From Collinsella sp. TM09-10AT (GTDB lineage: Bacteria > Actinomycetota > Coriobacteriia > Coriobacteriales > Coriobacteriaceae): a DNA stretch of 64,000 nucleotides. Below the pieces are notes generated by a model. It saw only the letters and a list, made by a program, of their open reading frames with translations, was not told where the DNA came from and did no database searches. Location: assembly GCF_003436275.1 (NCBI RefSeq), contig NZ_QSOP01000003.1, positions 1 to 64,000 on the forward strand, written 5' to 3'. Below are positions 28,052 through 36,880 of the stretch, in pieces; the stretch's first letter is position 1, and each line of letters begins with the position of its first letter. The translations under genes and the position numbers were made by a program.

Positions 28052-29254
28052 TTAGGCCTGGAACCAACGGGCGGTGTTGCGCTCGTCGAGGGCCTTGAGG
28101 GTAGCGGCGGGATCGGCAACCTTCTGCAGGAACATCATGGCTGCGATGGCGTACGGCTTGTAGCTGGCCTCCTTGTACATGCCCACGCGGTGCATGTCAA
28201 AGACGTCGGCGTTGACCTCGCCGCGCTCGCAGGAGACACCGGAGATGTCGGCGGGCAGCGGGTGCATAAAGATAGTGTCCTGGCCGTTGGCGGTCTTCTC
28301 CATGAGCTCGGTCGTGGAGCACCAGTCCTGATGGGTGGCGTTCTGAGCGAGCAGCTCCTTCTCGAGCGCTGCGATGCCGGCGTCGTCGCCCTCCGCGTAC
28401 AGGTTGGTACGCTTCTCCATGGCGGCAAACGGAGCCCAGCTCTTGGGGATCACGATGTCGGCGCCCTCGAAGGCCTCGGCCATGGTGTTGACCTGCTTAA
28501 AGGTGGTGCCGGACTCGGCGGCGTAGCCCTTGGCGCGCTCGACGACCTCGGGCATGAGGTCGTAGCCCTCGGGGTGGGCCAAAGTGACGTCCATGCCAAA
28601 ACGGGGCAGCAGGCTGATCAGCGACTGCGGACAGGACAGCGGCTTGCCGTAAGAGGGCGAGTAGGCCCAGGTGACGGCAACCTTCTTGCCCTTGAGGTTC
28701 TCGAGGCCGCCAAACTCGTTGATGAGGTAGAGCATGTCGGCAGAGGACTGCGTGGGGTGATCGGAGTCGGACTGCAAGGAGATGAGCGTGGGACGGTGAT
28801 CCAGAACGCCGTCCTCGTAGGCCTGCTGGACAGACTCGGAGACCTCGGCCATGTAGGCGTCGCCCTTGCCGATGTACATGTCGTCGCGGATGCCGATGAC
28901 GTCGGCCATGAAGGAGATCATGGTAGCGGTCTCGCGGACGGTCTCGCCGTGAGCGATCTGGGACTTCTTCTCGTCCAGGTCCTGCAGCTCAAGACCGAGC
29001 AGGTTGGCGGCCTTAGAGAAGGAGAAGCGCGTACGGGTGGAGTTGTCGCGGAACAGCGAGACAGCCAGACCCGAATCGAAGATCTTGGAAGAGACGTTGT
29101 TCTCGCGCAGCTCGCGCAGAGCGTCGGCGACGATGTAGAGAGCCTTGAGCTCATCGGTGGTCTTGTCCCAGGTGTGCAGGAAGTCGCTGCCGTACATGCC
29201 CTTAAAATCGAGGCCGTTCAGCTGCTCGACGAGCTCGGTAAACTTGGCGTCCAT
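28052..29254 (-). CDS. ygeW: Knotted carbamoyltransferase YgeW
   Basis: A 400-residue member of the aspartate/ornithine carbamoyltransferase superfamily. The carbamoyl phosphate loop is in LFRDNSTRTRFSF (STRTR-type, residue ~70), then HGETVRETATMISFM, and a C-terminal MHPLPA segment with SGVSCERGEV. YgeW proteins have a trefoil knot and an unknown carbamoyl acceptor. In purine-degrading gut clusters it is proposed to act on a ring-opened intermediate. The ATG at 29254 follows AAAGGA; the frame running up to 29440 lacks family similarity. A 201-bp spacer separates it from ygeY. Confidence 0.92.
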   Translation of the reverse strand: MDAKFTELVEQLNGLDFKGMYGSDFLHTWDKTTDELKALYIVADALRELRENNVSSKIFDSGLAVSLFRDNSTRTRFSFSKAANLLGLELQDLDEKKSQIAHGETVRETATMISFMADVIGIRDDMYIGKGDAYMAEVSESVQQAYEDGVLDHRPTLISLQSDSDHPTQSSADMLYLINEFGGLENLKGKKVAVTWAYSPSYGKPLSCPQSLISLLPRFGMDVTLAHPEGYDLMPEVVERAKGYAAESGTTFKQVNTMAEAFEGADIVIPKSWAPFAAMEKRTNLYAEGDDAGIAALEKELLAQNATHQDWCSTTELMEKTANGQDTIFMHPLPADISGVSCERGEVNADVFDMHRVGMYKEASYKPYAIAAMMFLQKVADPAATLKALDERNTARWFQA

Positions 29255-29406
29255 GTAAATATCCTTTCCAAAGATGAAACGATCGCAATGAGTAGATGCG
29301 CTCCGGCATGCGCGTGTGGCTAGAACATGCAGAGCACTATGACGAGGACCCGCTACCGTTGAGGAAGCATGGGAGATAACGACCACGGGCCCCAAGTCAA
29401 CAGGGG

Positions 29407-29434
29407 GTGCCGGGGACACGAGCGGCCCCCGGCT
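29407..29434. repeat. Hairpin in the ygeY-ygeW spacer
   Basis: GCCGGGG...CCCCGGC forms a seven-base stem in the 201-bp spacer. There is no T run. It might stabilise the ygeY mRNA end; function unknown. Confidence 0.35.
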
Positions 29435-29455
29435 CAACAAGATCGAGGAATGGGA

Positions 29456-30841
29456 CTAATCGATCTTGTTGTTGGTCAGACCGGCGCGGAACACGGTGGC
29501 GTCGCCATCGGCCTGGCTCGGATCGTAGAGGTTCAGGGCAGCCACATACATGGCGGCAGCGGTGACCAGGTCGTCCTTGTAGGTGACCTCGTTGGGAGCG
29601 TGAGCCTGAGACTCGGCACCCGGGCCGAAGCCGACGCAGGGGATGCCATAGCGGCCCTGGATGGAAACGCAGTTCGTGGAGAAGGTCCACTTGTCGCACA
29701 GCGGACGACCGGTGCGCTTGTCCATGCTGGGCTCGCAGCCGATGCGCTCGTCACCGAACATGGCCTTGTGGGCGTCGACGAGGGCCTTGACGTGCGGAGC
29801 GGTCTCCTTGTTGATCCACGTGGGGAAGTAAGCCTCGGTCTCGTAAACCTCGCCGGTCCAGGACGGACGGTCGTACATGTACATGGAGACCTTCACGTCG
29901 TCGCCGTACTTCTTGGCGGCCGGCAGGTTGCGAATCTCGTCCAGGCAGGACTCCCAGGTCTCGCCGGCGGTCATGCGACGGTCGATGGAGATGGCGCAGG
30001 AGTCAGCGACAGCGCAGCGGCTGGGGCTGGTGTAGAAGATCTGGCTGACGGTGCAGGTGCCGCGGCCCAGGAAGCGGGCATCCTCGAAGTGCTCGGGGTT
30101 GTACTTGGGGTCGAGCATCTTGACGAGGCCCTTGATGTCGGTCGACTCGTCGCAGCCGTTGTTGTTGAGGGCGCGGACGTCGGCGATGATGTCGGCCATC
30201 TTGTAAATGGCGTTGTCGCCGCGGTCGGGAGCGGAGCCGTGGCAGGAGGTGCCGTGAACGTCGACGCGGATCTCCATGCGGCCGCGGTGACCGCGATAGA
30301 TGCCGCCGTCGGTGGGCTCGGTGGAAATGACGAACTCGGGCTTAATGCCGTCCTTGTTGTAGATGTACTGCCAGCACATGCCGTCGCAGTCCTCTTCCTG
30401 GACGGTGCCGACGACCATGATCTTGTAGCCCTCGGGGATGAGGCCCATGTCCTTCATCATCTTGGCAGCGTAGGTAGCAGAAGCCATGCCACCCTCCTGG
30501 TCGGAGCCGCCGCGGCCGTAGATGATCTCGTCGGTCTCGTAGCCCTCATAGGGATCGGCGTCCCAGTTCTCGATGTTGCCGATACCGACGGTGTCGATGT
30601 GAGAGTCGATGGCGATGATCTTGTCGCCCTCGCCCATAAAGCCCATGACGTTGCCCAGGCCGTCGACCTTGACCTCGTCATAGCCAAGGCTCTCCATCTC
30701 GGCCTTGATGCAAGCGACAACCTCACCCTCCTCGCAGGACTCAGAGGGGTGAGAGATCATGGCGCGCAGGAAGCGAGTCATATCAGCACGGTGAGACTCC
30801 GCAGCGTTTTTAATTGCCTCGAAATCGAGTTCCTTAGTCAT
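29456..30841 (-). CDS. ygeY: M20-family metallohydrolase YgeY
   Basis: A 461-residue di-zinc peptidase/deacylase. The metal-site motifs are IDSHIDTVG (residue ~77), [11 protein letters not shown] (Asp, ~110), [10 protein letters not shown] (Glu-Glu, ~147), then STEPTDG and a late His. An M20 dimerisation domain lies around residues 190-300. YgeY goes with YgeX and YgeW in selenium-linked purine breakdown and probably cleaves an acyl or carbamoyl amide bond; the substrate is not proven. The ATG at 30841 follows AGAAAGG. Confidence 0.92.
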   Translation of the reverse strand: MTKELDFEAIKNAAESHRADMTRFLRAMISHPSESCEEGEVVACIKAEMESLGYDEVKVDGLGNVMGFMGEGDKIIAIDSHIDTVGIGNIENWDADPYEGYETDEIIYGRGGSDQEGGMASATYAAKMMKDMGLIPEGYKIMVVGTVQEEDCDGMCWQYIYNKDGIKPEFVISTEPTDGGIYRGHRGRMEIRVDVHGTSCHGSAPDRGDNAIYKMADIIADVRALNNNGCDESTDIKGLVKMLDPKYNPEHFEDARFLGRGTCTVSQIFYTSPSRCAVADSCAISIDRRMTAGETWESCLDEIRNLPAAKKYGDDVKVSMYMYDRPSWTGEVYETEAYFPTWINKETAPHVKALVDAHKAMFGDERIGCEPSMDKRTGRPLCDKWTFSTNCVSIQGRYGIPCVGFGPGAESQAHAPNEVTYKDDLVTAAAMYVAALNLYDPSQADGDATVFRAGLTNNKID

Positions 30842-30945
30842 AACAGTCAACCTTTCTACAAGGGTTTACCTACAGGTAGATATTTCAGATAGATCACTTG
30901 TGCCAAGCAGCGTGAGGTCGAGCACCCGGCAAGCAAGCAACCATA

Positions 30946-31063
30946 GGAGGCGGACGGAGGACTTTGCTCCGTCGCGAGTTCCGCACGAGCCGGAGAGCAC
31001 TTAATGTGCTCTCCGTGCGAGCAGGACTGTCCGAGCAGGGAGTAAAGTCCTCCGGCTGCCTCC
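30946..31063. repeat. 118-bp nested palindrome between ygeX and ygeY
   Basis: The outer 20-base arms (30946-30965 and 31044-31063) match at 17 of 20 with a central 3-base mismatch. A second perfect hairpin, CGGAGAGCAC-TTAAT-GTGCTCTCCG, lies at 30991-31015, extended by CGCAC/GTGCG across a bulge. It has no T run. It lies inside the ygeX-ygeY transcript and may be an RNA processing or stabilising structure, or a small palindromic mobile element. Confidence 0.7.
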
Positions 31064-31078
31064 GGACAGGTCAGCCTG

Positions 31079-32293
31079 CTAGCAAGTCGGGTACTCGCCC
31101 TCCCAGACGATGCGACGGTACTGATCCGGATCGGTGTCGCCCTCGGTGGAGAAGCAGAGCACGGAGCTCGTCTTGTCCAGGCCGATGAGCTCCTTGAGCT
31201 CGGCGTACTCGGGGTCGAGCATGAGGGTCTCGACCAGGCCAGTGGTCACAGCACCGGACTCGCCGGAGATGACGCGCGGGTCGCCCTTCTCGGGAGCGCC
31301 CAGGGTGCGCATGCCGCGAGCGGTGACCCAGTCGGGGCAGGACACGAAGGCGGTGGTGTGGTTGCGCAGGATATCCCAGCCCAAGATGTTGGGCTCGCCG
31401 CAGCACAGGCCGGCCATGATGGAGGGCATGTCGCCGTCCACGATGCGCGGGTCGCCGTCGCCGGCGGCAGCGCCCTTGTACAGGCAGGCGGCAGGCGCGC
31501 ACTCGACCACGACGAAGGTGGGCGGGTTATCGGGATACAGGTTGGTGAAGTAGCCCACCACGGCGCCGGCGAGCGAACCCACGCCAGCCTGGACAAACAC
31601 GTGCGTCGGGCGGTTGATGGCCATCTCGCGCAGCTGCTCGGCAGCCTCGGAAGCCATGGTGCCGTAGCCCTCCATGATCCAGGACGGGATCTTCTCGTAG
31701 CCCTCCCAGGCGGTGTCCTGAACGATGACGCCGCGCTCGCAGGCATCGGCCTCGGCGGCGGCCATGCGCACGCACTCGTCGTAGTTGACCTCTTCGATGG
31801 TCACCGTGGCGCCCTCGGCGGCGATGTTATCGAAGCGTGGCTTGGTGGAACCCTTGGGCATGTGCACGACGGCCTTCTGGCCCAGCTTGTTGGCAGCCCA
31901 TGCCACGCCGCGGCCATGGTTGCCGTCGGTGGCGGTAAAGAAGGTAGCCTGGCCAAAGTCCTTGGCAAGCTGATCGGAGGTCAGGTAATCGAAGGTGCAC
32001 TCGGCAACGTCCTTGCCGGTCTCGTCGGCAATGTAGTTGGCCATGGCAAACGAACCGCCCAGGACCTTAAAGGCGTTGAGGCCAAAGCGATAGCTCTCGT
32101 CCTTAACGCACAGGTTGGACAGGCCCAGGCGCGCGGCCTGGCCATCCAGGCGGGCAAGCGGAGTGACGGTGTACTGGGGGAACGACTGGTGGAAGGCGCG
32201 GGCCTTCTTCACGTGGTCGAGGCTCATGATTCCCAAGTGCTTGTCATCGCTCTTGGGCATCGTGTTGCCCGCCCACTGGATCTTATCGGCCAT
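31079..32293 (-). CDS. ygeX: Diaminopropionate ammonia-lyase
   Basis: A 404-residue PLP enzyme of fold type II that converts 2,3-diaminopropionate to pyruvate and two ammonia. The PLP lysine is in RFGLNAFKVLGGSFA (~residue 77), a glycine-rich phosphate-binding loop is in QAGVGSLAGAVVGY, and ATDGNHGRGVAW is the substrate loop. In the anaerobic purine route it acts at the end, giving pyruvate and ammonia. It is divergent from the YheO-type regulator; two operator-like palindromes are in the 277-bp gap. It is followed by a large palindrome and ygeY. Confidence 0.94.
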   Translation of the reverse strand: MADKIQWAGNTMPKSDDKHLGIMSLDHVKKARAFHQSFPQYTVTPLARLDGQAARLGLSNLCVKDESYRFGLNAFKVLGGSFAMANYIADETGKDVAECTFDYLTSDQLAKDFGQATFFTATDGNHGRGVAWAANKLGQKAVVHMPKGSTKPRFDNIAAEGATVTIEEVNYDECVRMAAAEADACERGVIVQDTAWEGYEKIPSWIMEGYGTMASEAAEQLREMAINRPTHVFVQAGVGSLAGAVVGYFTNLYPDNPPTFVVVECAPAACLYKGAAAGDGDPRIVDGDMPSIMAGLCCGEPNILGWDILRNHTTAFVSCPDWVTARGMRTLGAPEKGDPRVISGESGAVTTGLVETLMLDPEYAELKELIGLDKTSSVLCFSTEGDTDPDQYRRIVWEGEYPTC

Positions 32294-32385
32294 ACGGTGA
32301 ACTCCTTAAGTTCTCTCTTGCCGGCCCCCGCATACGCGTTTCAGCCCGATCCCATTCACACGGCTGAACTTTTATGTGGATGCCA

Positions 32386-32400
32386 AACAAAAAGTTTGTT
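32386..32400. promoter_or_regulatory. Operator-like palindrome 1 (ygeX/regulator)
   Basis: AACAAA-AAG-TTTGTT is a perfect inverted repeat with a 3-base centre. The same half sites recur at 32437-32451, 51 bp away (about five helical turns), in otherwise GC-rich DNA. It is the probable binding site of the adjacent regulator. Confidence 0.6.
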
Positions 32401-32436
32401 AGCACTGTTCTATCACACTTTTTGATTGGAAAACCT

Positions 32437-32451
32437 AACAAATTGTTTGTT
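32437..32451. promoter_or_regulatory. Operator-like palindrome 2 (ygeX/regulator)
   Basis: AACAAA-TTG-TTTGTT is the second copy of the palindrome. It shares the flanking CCWAACAAA...GTTTGTT context with copy 1 and lies 119 bases before the regulator gene. Confidence 0.6.
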
Positions 32452-32570
32452 GCCGTAATCGGTACCTTTTCGCCGCCGAACGGTCACATAACACAGCGAC
32501 GCTTTCGTTATTTGCGAACAAGTGGGGTTTATGGCACAGTGAGCCCAAACTAATTTTTAGGAAGGCACCC

Positions 32571-33224
32571 ATGACCCCCGCACAGATTGAGTTCTACAAG
32601 CGCCTTGCACACGGCCTGGCGCTCCAATTTGGCCCCAACTGCGAAGTCGTCGTCCACGACCTGGAGACCGAGGACGTGGACCGCTCCATCGTAGTGATCG
32701 AAAACGGCCACGTCAGCGGGCGCAAACTGGGTGACGGCCCCAGCCATATTGTGCTTGAATCCATGCACGAGGGCACCGCCGACGTGCACGACCGCGAGCC
32801 GTACCTCACCAAAACCGCCGATGGCAAGCTGCTCAAGTCCTCGACCATCTTTATCCGCAACGATGAGGGCAAGCCCGTCGGCATTTTGGGCATCAACTTT
32901 GACATTACGCTTATGAAGGCTTTTGAGCGTTCGCTCGACGCCTTTACCGGCACCGGCGGCACGGGTTACACCGAGCCCGAGCCCATTACCAAGAACATCG
33001 GCGACCTGCTCGAGGACCTGCTGCACGAGTGCGAACAGTTTGTGGGCAAGCCCGCGGCACTCATGACCAAAGATGAGCGCATTCGCGCCATTGGCTACCT
33101 CGACCGTCGCGGCGCCTTCCTCATTTCCAAGTCGAGCGAGCGCGCCTGCGAGTTCTTTGGCATCTCCAAGTACAGCTTCTATAGCTACCTCAATGAGGCC
33201 AAGGCGGCGGCCGACGACAAGTAG
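32571..33224 (+). CDS. YheO/DauR-type transcriptional regulator (PAS-like plus HTH)
   Basis: A 217-residue regulator. Residues ~1-120 match the YheO-like PAS domain (GPNCEVVVHDLE, then HVSGRKLGDG and GKPVGILGINFDIT), and the C-terminal ~60 residues form a helix-turn-helix of the HTH_22 type (YLDRRGAFLISKSSERACEFFGISKYSFYSYL). Relatives sense amino acids or related small metabolites; DauR controls D-arginine catabolism. Divergent transcription from ygeX suggests it controls the ygeX-ygeY-ygeW genes, sensing a purine-derived or diamino acid ligand. The start at 32571 follows AGGAAGG. Confidence 0.85.
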   Translation: MTPAQIEFYKRLAHGLALQFGPNCEVVVHDLETEDVDRSIVVIENGHVSGRKLGDGPSHIVLESMHEGTADVHDREPYLTKTADGKLLKSSTIFIRNDEGKPVGILGINFDITLMKAFERSLDAFTGTGGTGYTEPEPITKNIGDLLEDLLHECEQFVGKPAALMTKDERIRAIGYLDRRGAFLISKSSERACEFFGISKYSFYSYLNEAKAAADDK

Positions 33225-33307
33225 GCACTCGCCTAGATTGCCCCTCCCCTTTTGGGCGCGAGTTCTGGAAAGCTCGAATCCAAGACCGAGCCGCTTGGGA
33301 AGTTCCA

Positions 33308-33313
33308 TATAAT
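33308..33313 (+). promoter_or_regulatory. -10-like TATAAT
   Basis: A perfect TATAAT lies 35 bases before the next gene's ATG; no convincing -35 box is 16-18 bases upstream. Confidence 0.35.
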
Positions 33314-33347
33314 CGATGTCATTAGTATTTCGAAAGGGTGGAACAGA

Positions 33348-34334
33348 ATGGCGTTGAGCAAGGCATCATGCACCGGTCGCGGATTGATTCCGGCAATTGG
33401 TGGACATGTGCACCGCATGTTCGATGAGGGTGAAGACGACCTGTTTTCGCTGAGCCTTGACGACGTGATGGATGATCGCCCGTGGACCGCCGACGAACTC
33501 ATGGGCGGTGGGGCTCGCCCGTCAAGCCCCAATCCCGCACTTGCGCCTAAGCCCGCATCTGCGCCGACTCCTGCGCAGCCGCCTGTTTCGACGCCCGCGT
33601 CTGCGCCCGCACCCATTTCGGCGCCCACGCCCACTCCCCGCCCCGCAAGCGACCCGTCCGAGACGGCGGCATTTCTCGCTGCGGCGACGCAGGGCAAATC
33701 GGCCGACAGCACCGTTATGTACAGCGCCCAGCAGTTGCCTGTTCCTGCGGCACGCAAGCCTCCGGTCACAAGGCTCGATGAGCCCGTTGCCCATCAGGTT
33801 GCCTACGATTTCTGGGCTGCAGCCGATCTGGATGAGACCTCTACCGGCATGCCGGCGCTCGATGTTCCAGTTAACCCGCTTTTTGCCGCCAACACGAGCG
33901 CCGCGGATTATGAGGGCGGTGCGGCATATTCCGATTATTCCGATGGCTATGCTGACACCGGTCGCATCGAGACCGAAGATTATGGCACCGCATCGAGCGA
34001 TTATCTCAACGATCCGTACGCTGCCACGCCTGCACCGGAATATGACCCGGAGGCCGCGTCCGCGCCGGCGTATACCAAAAGCACGGGCGAAGAGCGCTTC
34101 GCCGATTATTACGCCACGGAAAAGGCGCTGCGTTTCTCGGAATTTCCGCAGGCAGTCAAGGTTGCCTTTATCGCCATTATCATTGCCCTGCTCGGCGTCA
34201 TTGCGTTTGAGGGATTCCGGCTGTTCTCCGGCCCCACCCAAGCGGAGTCGGAGACCCAGCAAAAAGAGGACGATAACGAGTATCTGGACATCAACACCCT
34301 CAAGGGCGACCCCAACGACGGGGACGACGAGTAG
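33348..34334 (+). CDS. Unknown Ala/Pro-rich single-pass membrane protein
   Basis: A 328-residue protein not recognised as a known family. Residues ~60-115 are Ala/Pro/Ser-rich and probably disordered, followed by an acidic Tyr/Asp/Ser-rich region. One hydrophobic helix (VAFIAIIIALLGVIAFEGF, residues ~275-295) is followed by a short polar acidic tail. With a long disordered N-terminal part and a C-terminal helix it is probably a membrane-anchored protein. The ATG at 33348 follows AAAGGGTGG; an in-frame start at 33252 lacks a ribosome site. Convergent with the first ATPase gene. Confidence 0.6.
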   Translation: MALSKASCTGRGLIPAIGGHVHRMFDEGEDDLFSLSLDDVMDDRPWTADELMGGGARPSSPNPALAPKPASAPTPAQPPVSTPASAPAPISAPTPTPRPASDPSETAAFLAAATQGKSADSTVMYSAQQLPVPAARKPPVTRLDEPVAHQVAYDFWAAADLDETSTGMPALDVPVNPLFAANTSAADYEGGAAYSDYSDGYADTGRIETEDYGTASSDYLNDPYAATPAPEYDPEAASAPAYTKSTGEERFADYYATEKALRFSEFPQAVKVAFIAIIIALLGVIAFEGFRLFSGPTQAESETQQKEDDNEYLDINTLKGDPNDGDDE

Positions 34335-34371
34335 CGAGGGCTAAGGGAGGGTCGGAAGAGTCGGCGGCACG

Positions 34372-35694
34372 TTACGGCTCCAAAAGCCCTGCCATAAAGA
34401 TGGGCAGATACAGCACGTCACCATCGCGGTGAAGATTACATTCCGCAAGTACCAGGGCGCGATCGATTCCGTAGCCCTTCGTTGCCAGTGCGTTATCGAG
34501 CGCCGCGTGGGACTTAAAACTCTTGCCCGATTTGACCTCGATGGCGAGCACTTCCCCATCGAACGTCTCTTCCACAAAATCGAGCTCACCGACCTTTTTG
34601 GACGTAAAGTAGCGCAATCTAAATCCGTGGGCTTTGAGCTCTTGGGCAACGAAGCCCTCGAATGCCGCCCCCATATTCATGCCAAAGGGGCCTTCTGCCT
34701 CCCCATCAAAAACGCCTTGGGCGACCCTTTTGGAATACGACGACATAAGCATTCCGGTGTCCAAGTAAAACAGCTTAAACAGATTTCGTTGCTCCCCCAA
34801 TAAAAGGGGTGCCACGGGCGCCGTTACGTTATACACAGGAAGCGCGACACCCGCCTCCGATAGCCAGAGGAAATGATCTGTCACCTGCGAAAAACGTTTG
34901 ACACCGTTAATCGATGACAGTTTGAATCGCTTGTTTTTGGAACCGGCCTCGCTGGGAATCAGATCATAGATATCGCGAATAACCAAGCGCAGCTCGGGCG
35001 GAGCGTACTTTGCGATGTCATCGCGATACAGGGCGTGAAGATCGCGGTGGATGTTTCGAACCTCGTCGACATTGCGCGTCGCCAAGAAGGAATTGACCGC
35101 GTCGGGCATGCCTCCCACCACCACATACTGATGGAACAGATCGAGCAAGCGGTCATACAGATAGCCGGGAAGCTCCCCCTCATTCTTTAGACAGCCCCTG
35201 AGCATGTCAAACACGCTGGCACCAACGCCATTTGCCCAGCAAAACTCCTCAAAGTCGAGCGGGTACATCTGGACCTGCTCGACATACCCCACCGGCAGGG
35301 AATCGATGCCCTCGAGCTCAACGCCAAGGAGCGATCCGGTAAGGATGTATCGAAAGTCGCCGCGCTGGACCAGATATTTGATAAACGTCACCACGTTGGG
35401 GCATCGCTGCACCTCGTCGATAACCACAACGGTCTTGTTCGCAACCATCGGCTGCGTTGCAGCAATAGACATACGCATAAGCAGATCATCCGCACTTTTC
35501 GCCGCCAAAAACGAATCGCGCACGGACGCGTCGGCGATAAGGTCGAACGTCACGACATTTTCGAACGATTCATTTGCAAAGACGTTGACCAAATATGACT
35601 TTCCTACCTGTCGGGCGCCCTTGACCAAAAGAGCCTTGTTAGGCGACGAGGCAAGCCAAGATTCAAACTGTGCTTTCGCTTTTCTCTGTAGCAT
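34372..35694 (-). CDS. AAA ATPase with DUF4143-type C-terminal PD-(D/E)XK-like domain (ATPase 1)
   Basis: A 440-residue protein. Walker A is GARQVGKSYLV (residue ~33) and Walker B is VVVIDEVQRCP (~86). A winged-helix-like centre (SSINGVKRFSQVTDHFLWLSEAG) follows, then a C-terminal domain with Glu in AAFEGFVAQEL, Asp in GELDFVEE and IEVKSGK, the pattern of a PD-(D/E)XK nuclease fold. The family is abundant in gut bacteria and its function is unknown; DNA or mobile-element roles are suggested. The ATG at 35694 follows AAGGGG. A 33-bp-period repeat array starts 35 bases upstream of it. Confidence 0.85.
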   Translation of the reverse strand: MLQRKAKAQFESWLASSPNKALLVKGARQVGKSYLVNVFANESFENVVTFDLIADASVRDSFLAAKSADDLLMRMSIAATQPMVANKTVVVIDEVQRCPNVVTFIKYLVQRGDFRYILTGSLLGVELEGIDSLPVGYVEQVQMYPLDFEEFCWANGVGASVFDMLRGCLKNEGELPGYLYDRLLDLFHQYVVVGGMPDAVNSFLATRNVDEVRNIHRDLHALYRDDIAKYAPPELRLVIRDIYDLIPSEAGSKNKRFKLSSINGVKRFSQVTDHFLWLSEAGVALPVYNVTAPVAPLLLGEQRNLFKLFYLDTGMLMSSYSKRVAQGVFDGEAEGPFGMNMGAAFEGFVAQELKAHGFRLRYFTSKKVGELDFVEETFDGEVLAIEVKSGKSFKSHAALDNALATKGYGIDRALVLAECNLHRDGDVLYLPIFMAGLLEP

Positions 35695-35728
35695 AAGCGC
35701 ACCCCTTATTACGTGCTGTTTTAGCACT

Positions 35729-35844
35729 AGGATACACTTTTCCGTGGTTGCTAGATGCTCATTTCGACACTTTTTCGAGATTTTGAAGTGTGTATTACGA
35801 CACTTTTCCGTACTTTTACACGGGATATTTCGACACTTTTTCGG
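35729..35844. repeat. 33-bp-period direct repeat array upstream of ATPase 1
   Basis: The motif TTTCGACACTTTTTCG and its variants start at 35729, 35762, 35795 and 35828, an exact 33-bp period. Copies at 35762 and 35828 are identical over 16 bases, 35795 differs at two or three, and 35729 is more diverged. The intervening 17 bases are not conserved. This is consistent with iteron-like protein-binding sites in the ATPase 1 control region. Confidence 0.85.
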
Positions 35845-35868
35845 ATTTAAGCCTAACAGCAGCCGGCG

Positions 35869-35914
35869 AAATCAAGCGCCGTCTGCACATCATTTCGCAG
35901 GCGGCGCTTGATTT
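35869..35914. repeat. 18-bp stem hairpin
   Basis: AAATCAAGCGCCGTCTGC and GCAGGCGGCGCTTGATTT pair with one G-T mismatch around a 10-base loop. It has no T run. With the adjacent array it fills the 368-bp gene-free stretch 35695-36062. Confidence 0.6.
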
Positions 35915-36062
35915 GTGTCCGCGCGCGCTGAGAGACTCCATCGTGCCAGCAAGGAGCGGGCGCGTTTTATCCAGAGTCGGGGTAGAGAGTTGGCTCCACG
36001 ATCCCGACGCCAACCGGCCAAGAGGCACGGTGGCCCTGCCAACATCGATGAAAGGAGTCCGT

Positions 36063-36485
36063 ATGGACAATTTCTCCGTGCGCAGTGAGCGCAACTTCCA
36101 CAACCTGGTAGCCAAGCCAAAACGAATGCATCTTCTGGATAAGCCAAATGGCTACGCCTCCGCCATGGTCAAGAGCAGCCTCTCCCACCAGATACGCTTT
36201 ACGGTGCAGGTACTCGAGGAAGAGCTCTGCGCTGCCGGCAATCCGCATGTGTTGCAGATTAAGCTTCTTGGAGATGACTCGCGTGAGCCGTCCAGCTGGA
36301 AGCTCTTCGCCGACGGCGCGTGCGTTGCGGACGGATCCGGCGTCTTTGCCCGTGAGTGTTTCTGCGAGGGAGCCGAGGTATTCCTGGACCTGTGCCGCGA
36401 TGCCGTTCGCGCGGCCGAGCTGCACCAGTGGAGCCAAAGGGAGTACGAGCTGCTGAGCGCGGCGCGTGGGATTGCGGGAGTGTAA
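36063..36485 (+). CDS. Small protein of unknown function
   Basis: A 140-residue protein. The ATG at 36063 is preceded by AAAGGAG at five bases, so translation is credible. No domain was recognised. It is a soluble-looking mixed alpha/beta protein with a C-terminal Arg/Glu-rich helix. The first half is basic, the second has three cysteines in a short stretch (ARECFCEGAEVFLDLC). A longer in-frame reading back to 35790 crosses the repeat array and is unlikely to be coding. Confidence 0.55.
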   Translation: MDNFSVRSERNFHNLVAKPKRMHLLDKPNGYASAMVKSSLSHQIRFTVQVLEEELCAAGNPHVLQIKLLGDDSREPSSWKLFADGACVADGSGVFARECFCEGAEVFLDLCRDAVRAAELHQWSQREYELLSAARGIAGV

Positions 36486-36615
36486 GCGAACGCACCCGCC
36501 ACGCGAGACCACGACATCGTTGTTGGCAGGATTGTCCCTGCCTGACTCTTCGATTCCACGCCTGACCATATTGCCGTTCACCCGTTCGCCTCAACAGTCG
36601 CCAGCAATGCAACGC

Positions 36616-36621
36616 TATAAT
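36616..36621 (+). promoter_or_regulatory. -10-like TATAAT before the hsd-associated operon
   Basis: TATAAT, with TCAACA 19 bases upstream as a weak -35, lies 45 bases before the ribbon-helix-helix gene. It is a candidate promoter for the run of four plus-strand genes through hsdS. Confidence 0.4.
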
Positions 36622-36665
36622 TCTGTAAACGTATTTGTATTGCATTTCGAGCGATGGGAGCGCAG

Positions 36666-36878
36666 ATGCCCGATAGCTACAAGCAGCTCATCAAGAGCAA
36701 CCCCGACGAGACCGAGATCAGGAGCTTCCTAGTGGACGGCGACCAGGTCTCCGTGACCCTGCGCATCCCCGATACCCTGCGTGACGCTGCGAAGGAGGAG
36801 GCGGCGCTGCGAGGCATGAGCTTCTCCGCCTTCGTACGCACCTGCATGATCGAAGAGCTCGCGAAGAAGGGGGCGTGA
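36666..36878 (+). CDS. Ribbon-helix-helix-like small DNA-binding protein
   Basis: A 70-residue protein. VSVTLRIPDTLRDAAKEEAALRGM followed by a short helix SFSAFVRTCMIEEL has the beta-strand plus two-helix shape of CopG/Arc or antitoxin-like proteins. The ATG at 36666 follows GGGAG by five bases. Its end overlaps or abuts the GIY-YIG gene, so it probably regulates this operon. An antitoxin role is possible but unproven. Confidence 0.6.
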   Translation: MPDSYKQLIKSNPDETEIRSFLVDGDQVSVTLRIPDTLRDAAKEEAALRGMSFSAFVRTCMIEELAKKGA

Positions 36879-36880
36879 GC

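Noticed and set aside
35790..36062. N-terminal extension of the small protein at 36063 back through the repeat array
   Set aside because: The ATG at 36063 has a good ribosome site, while the upstream part encodes only the 33-bp array and a hairpin.
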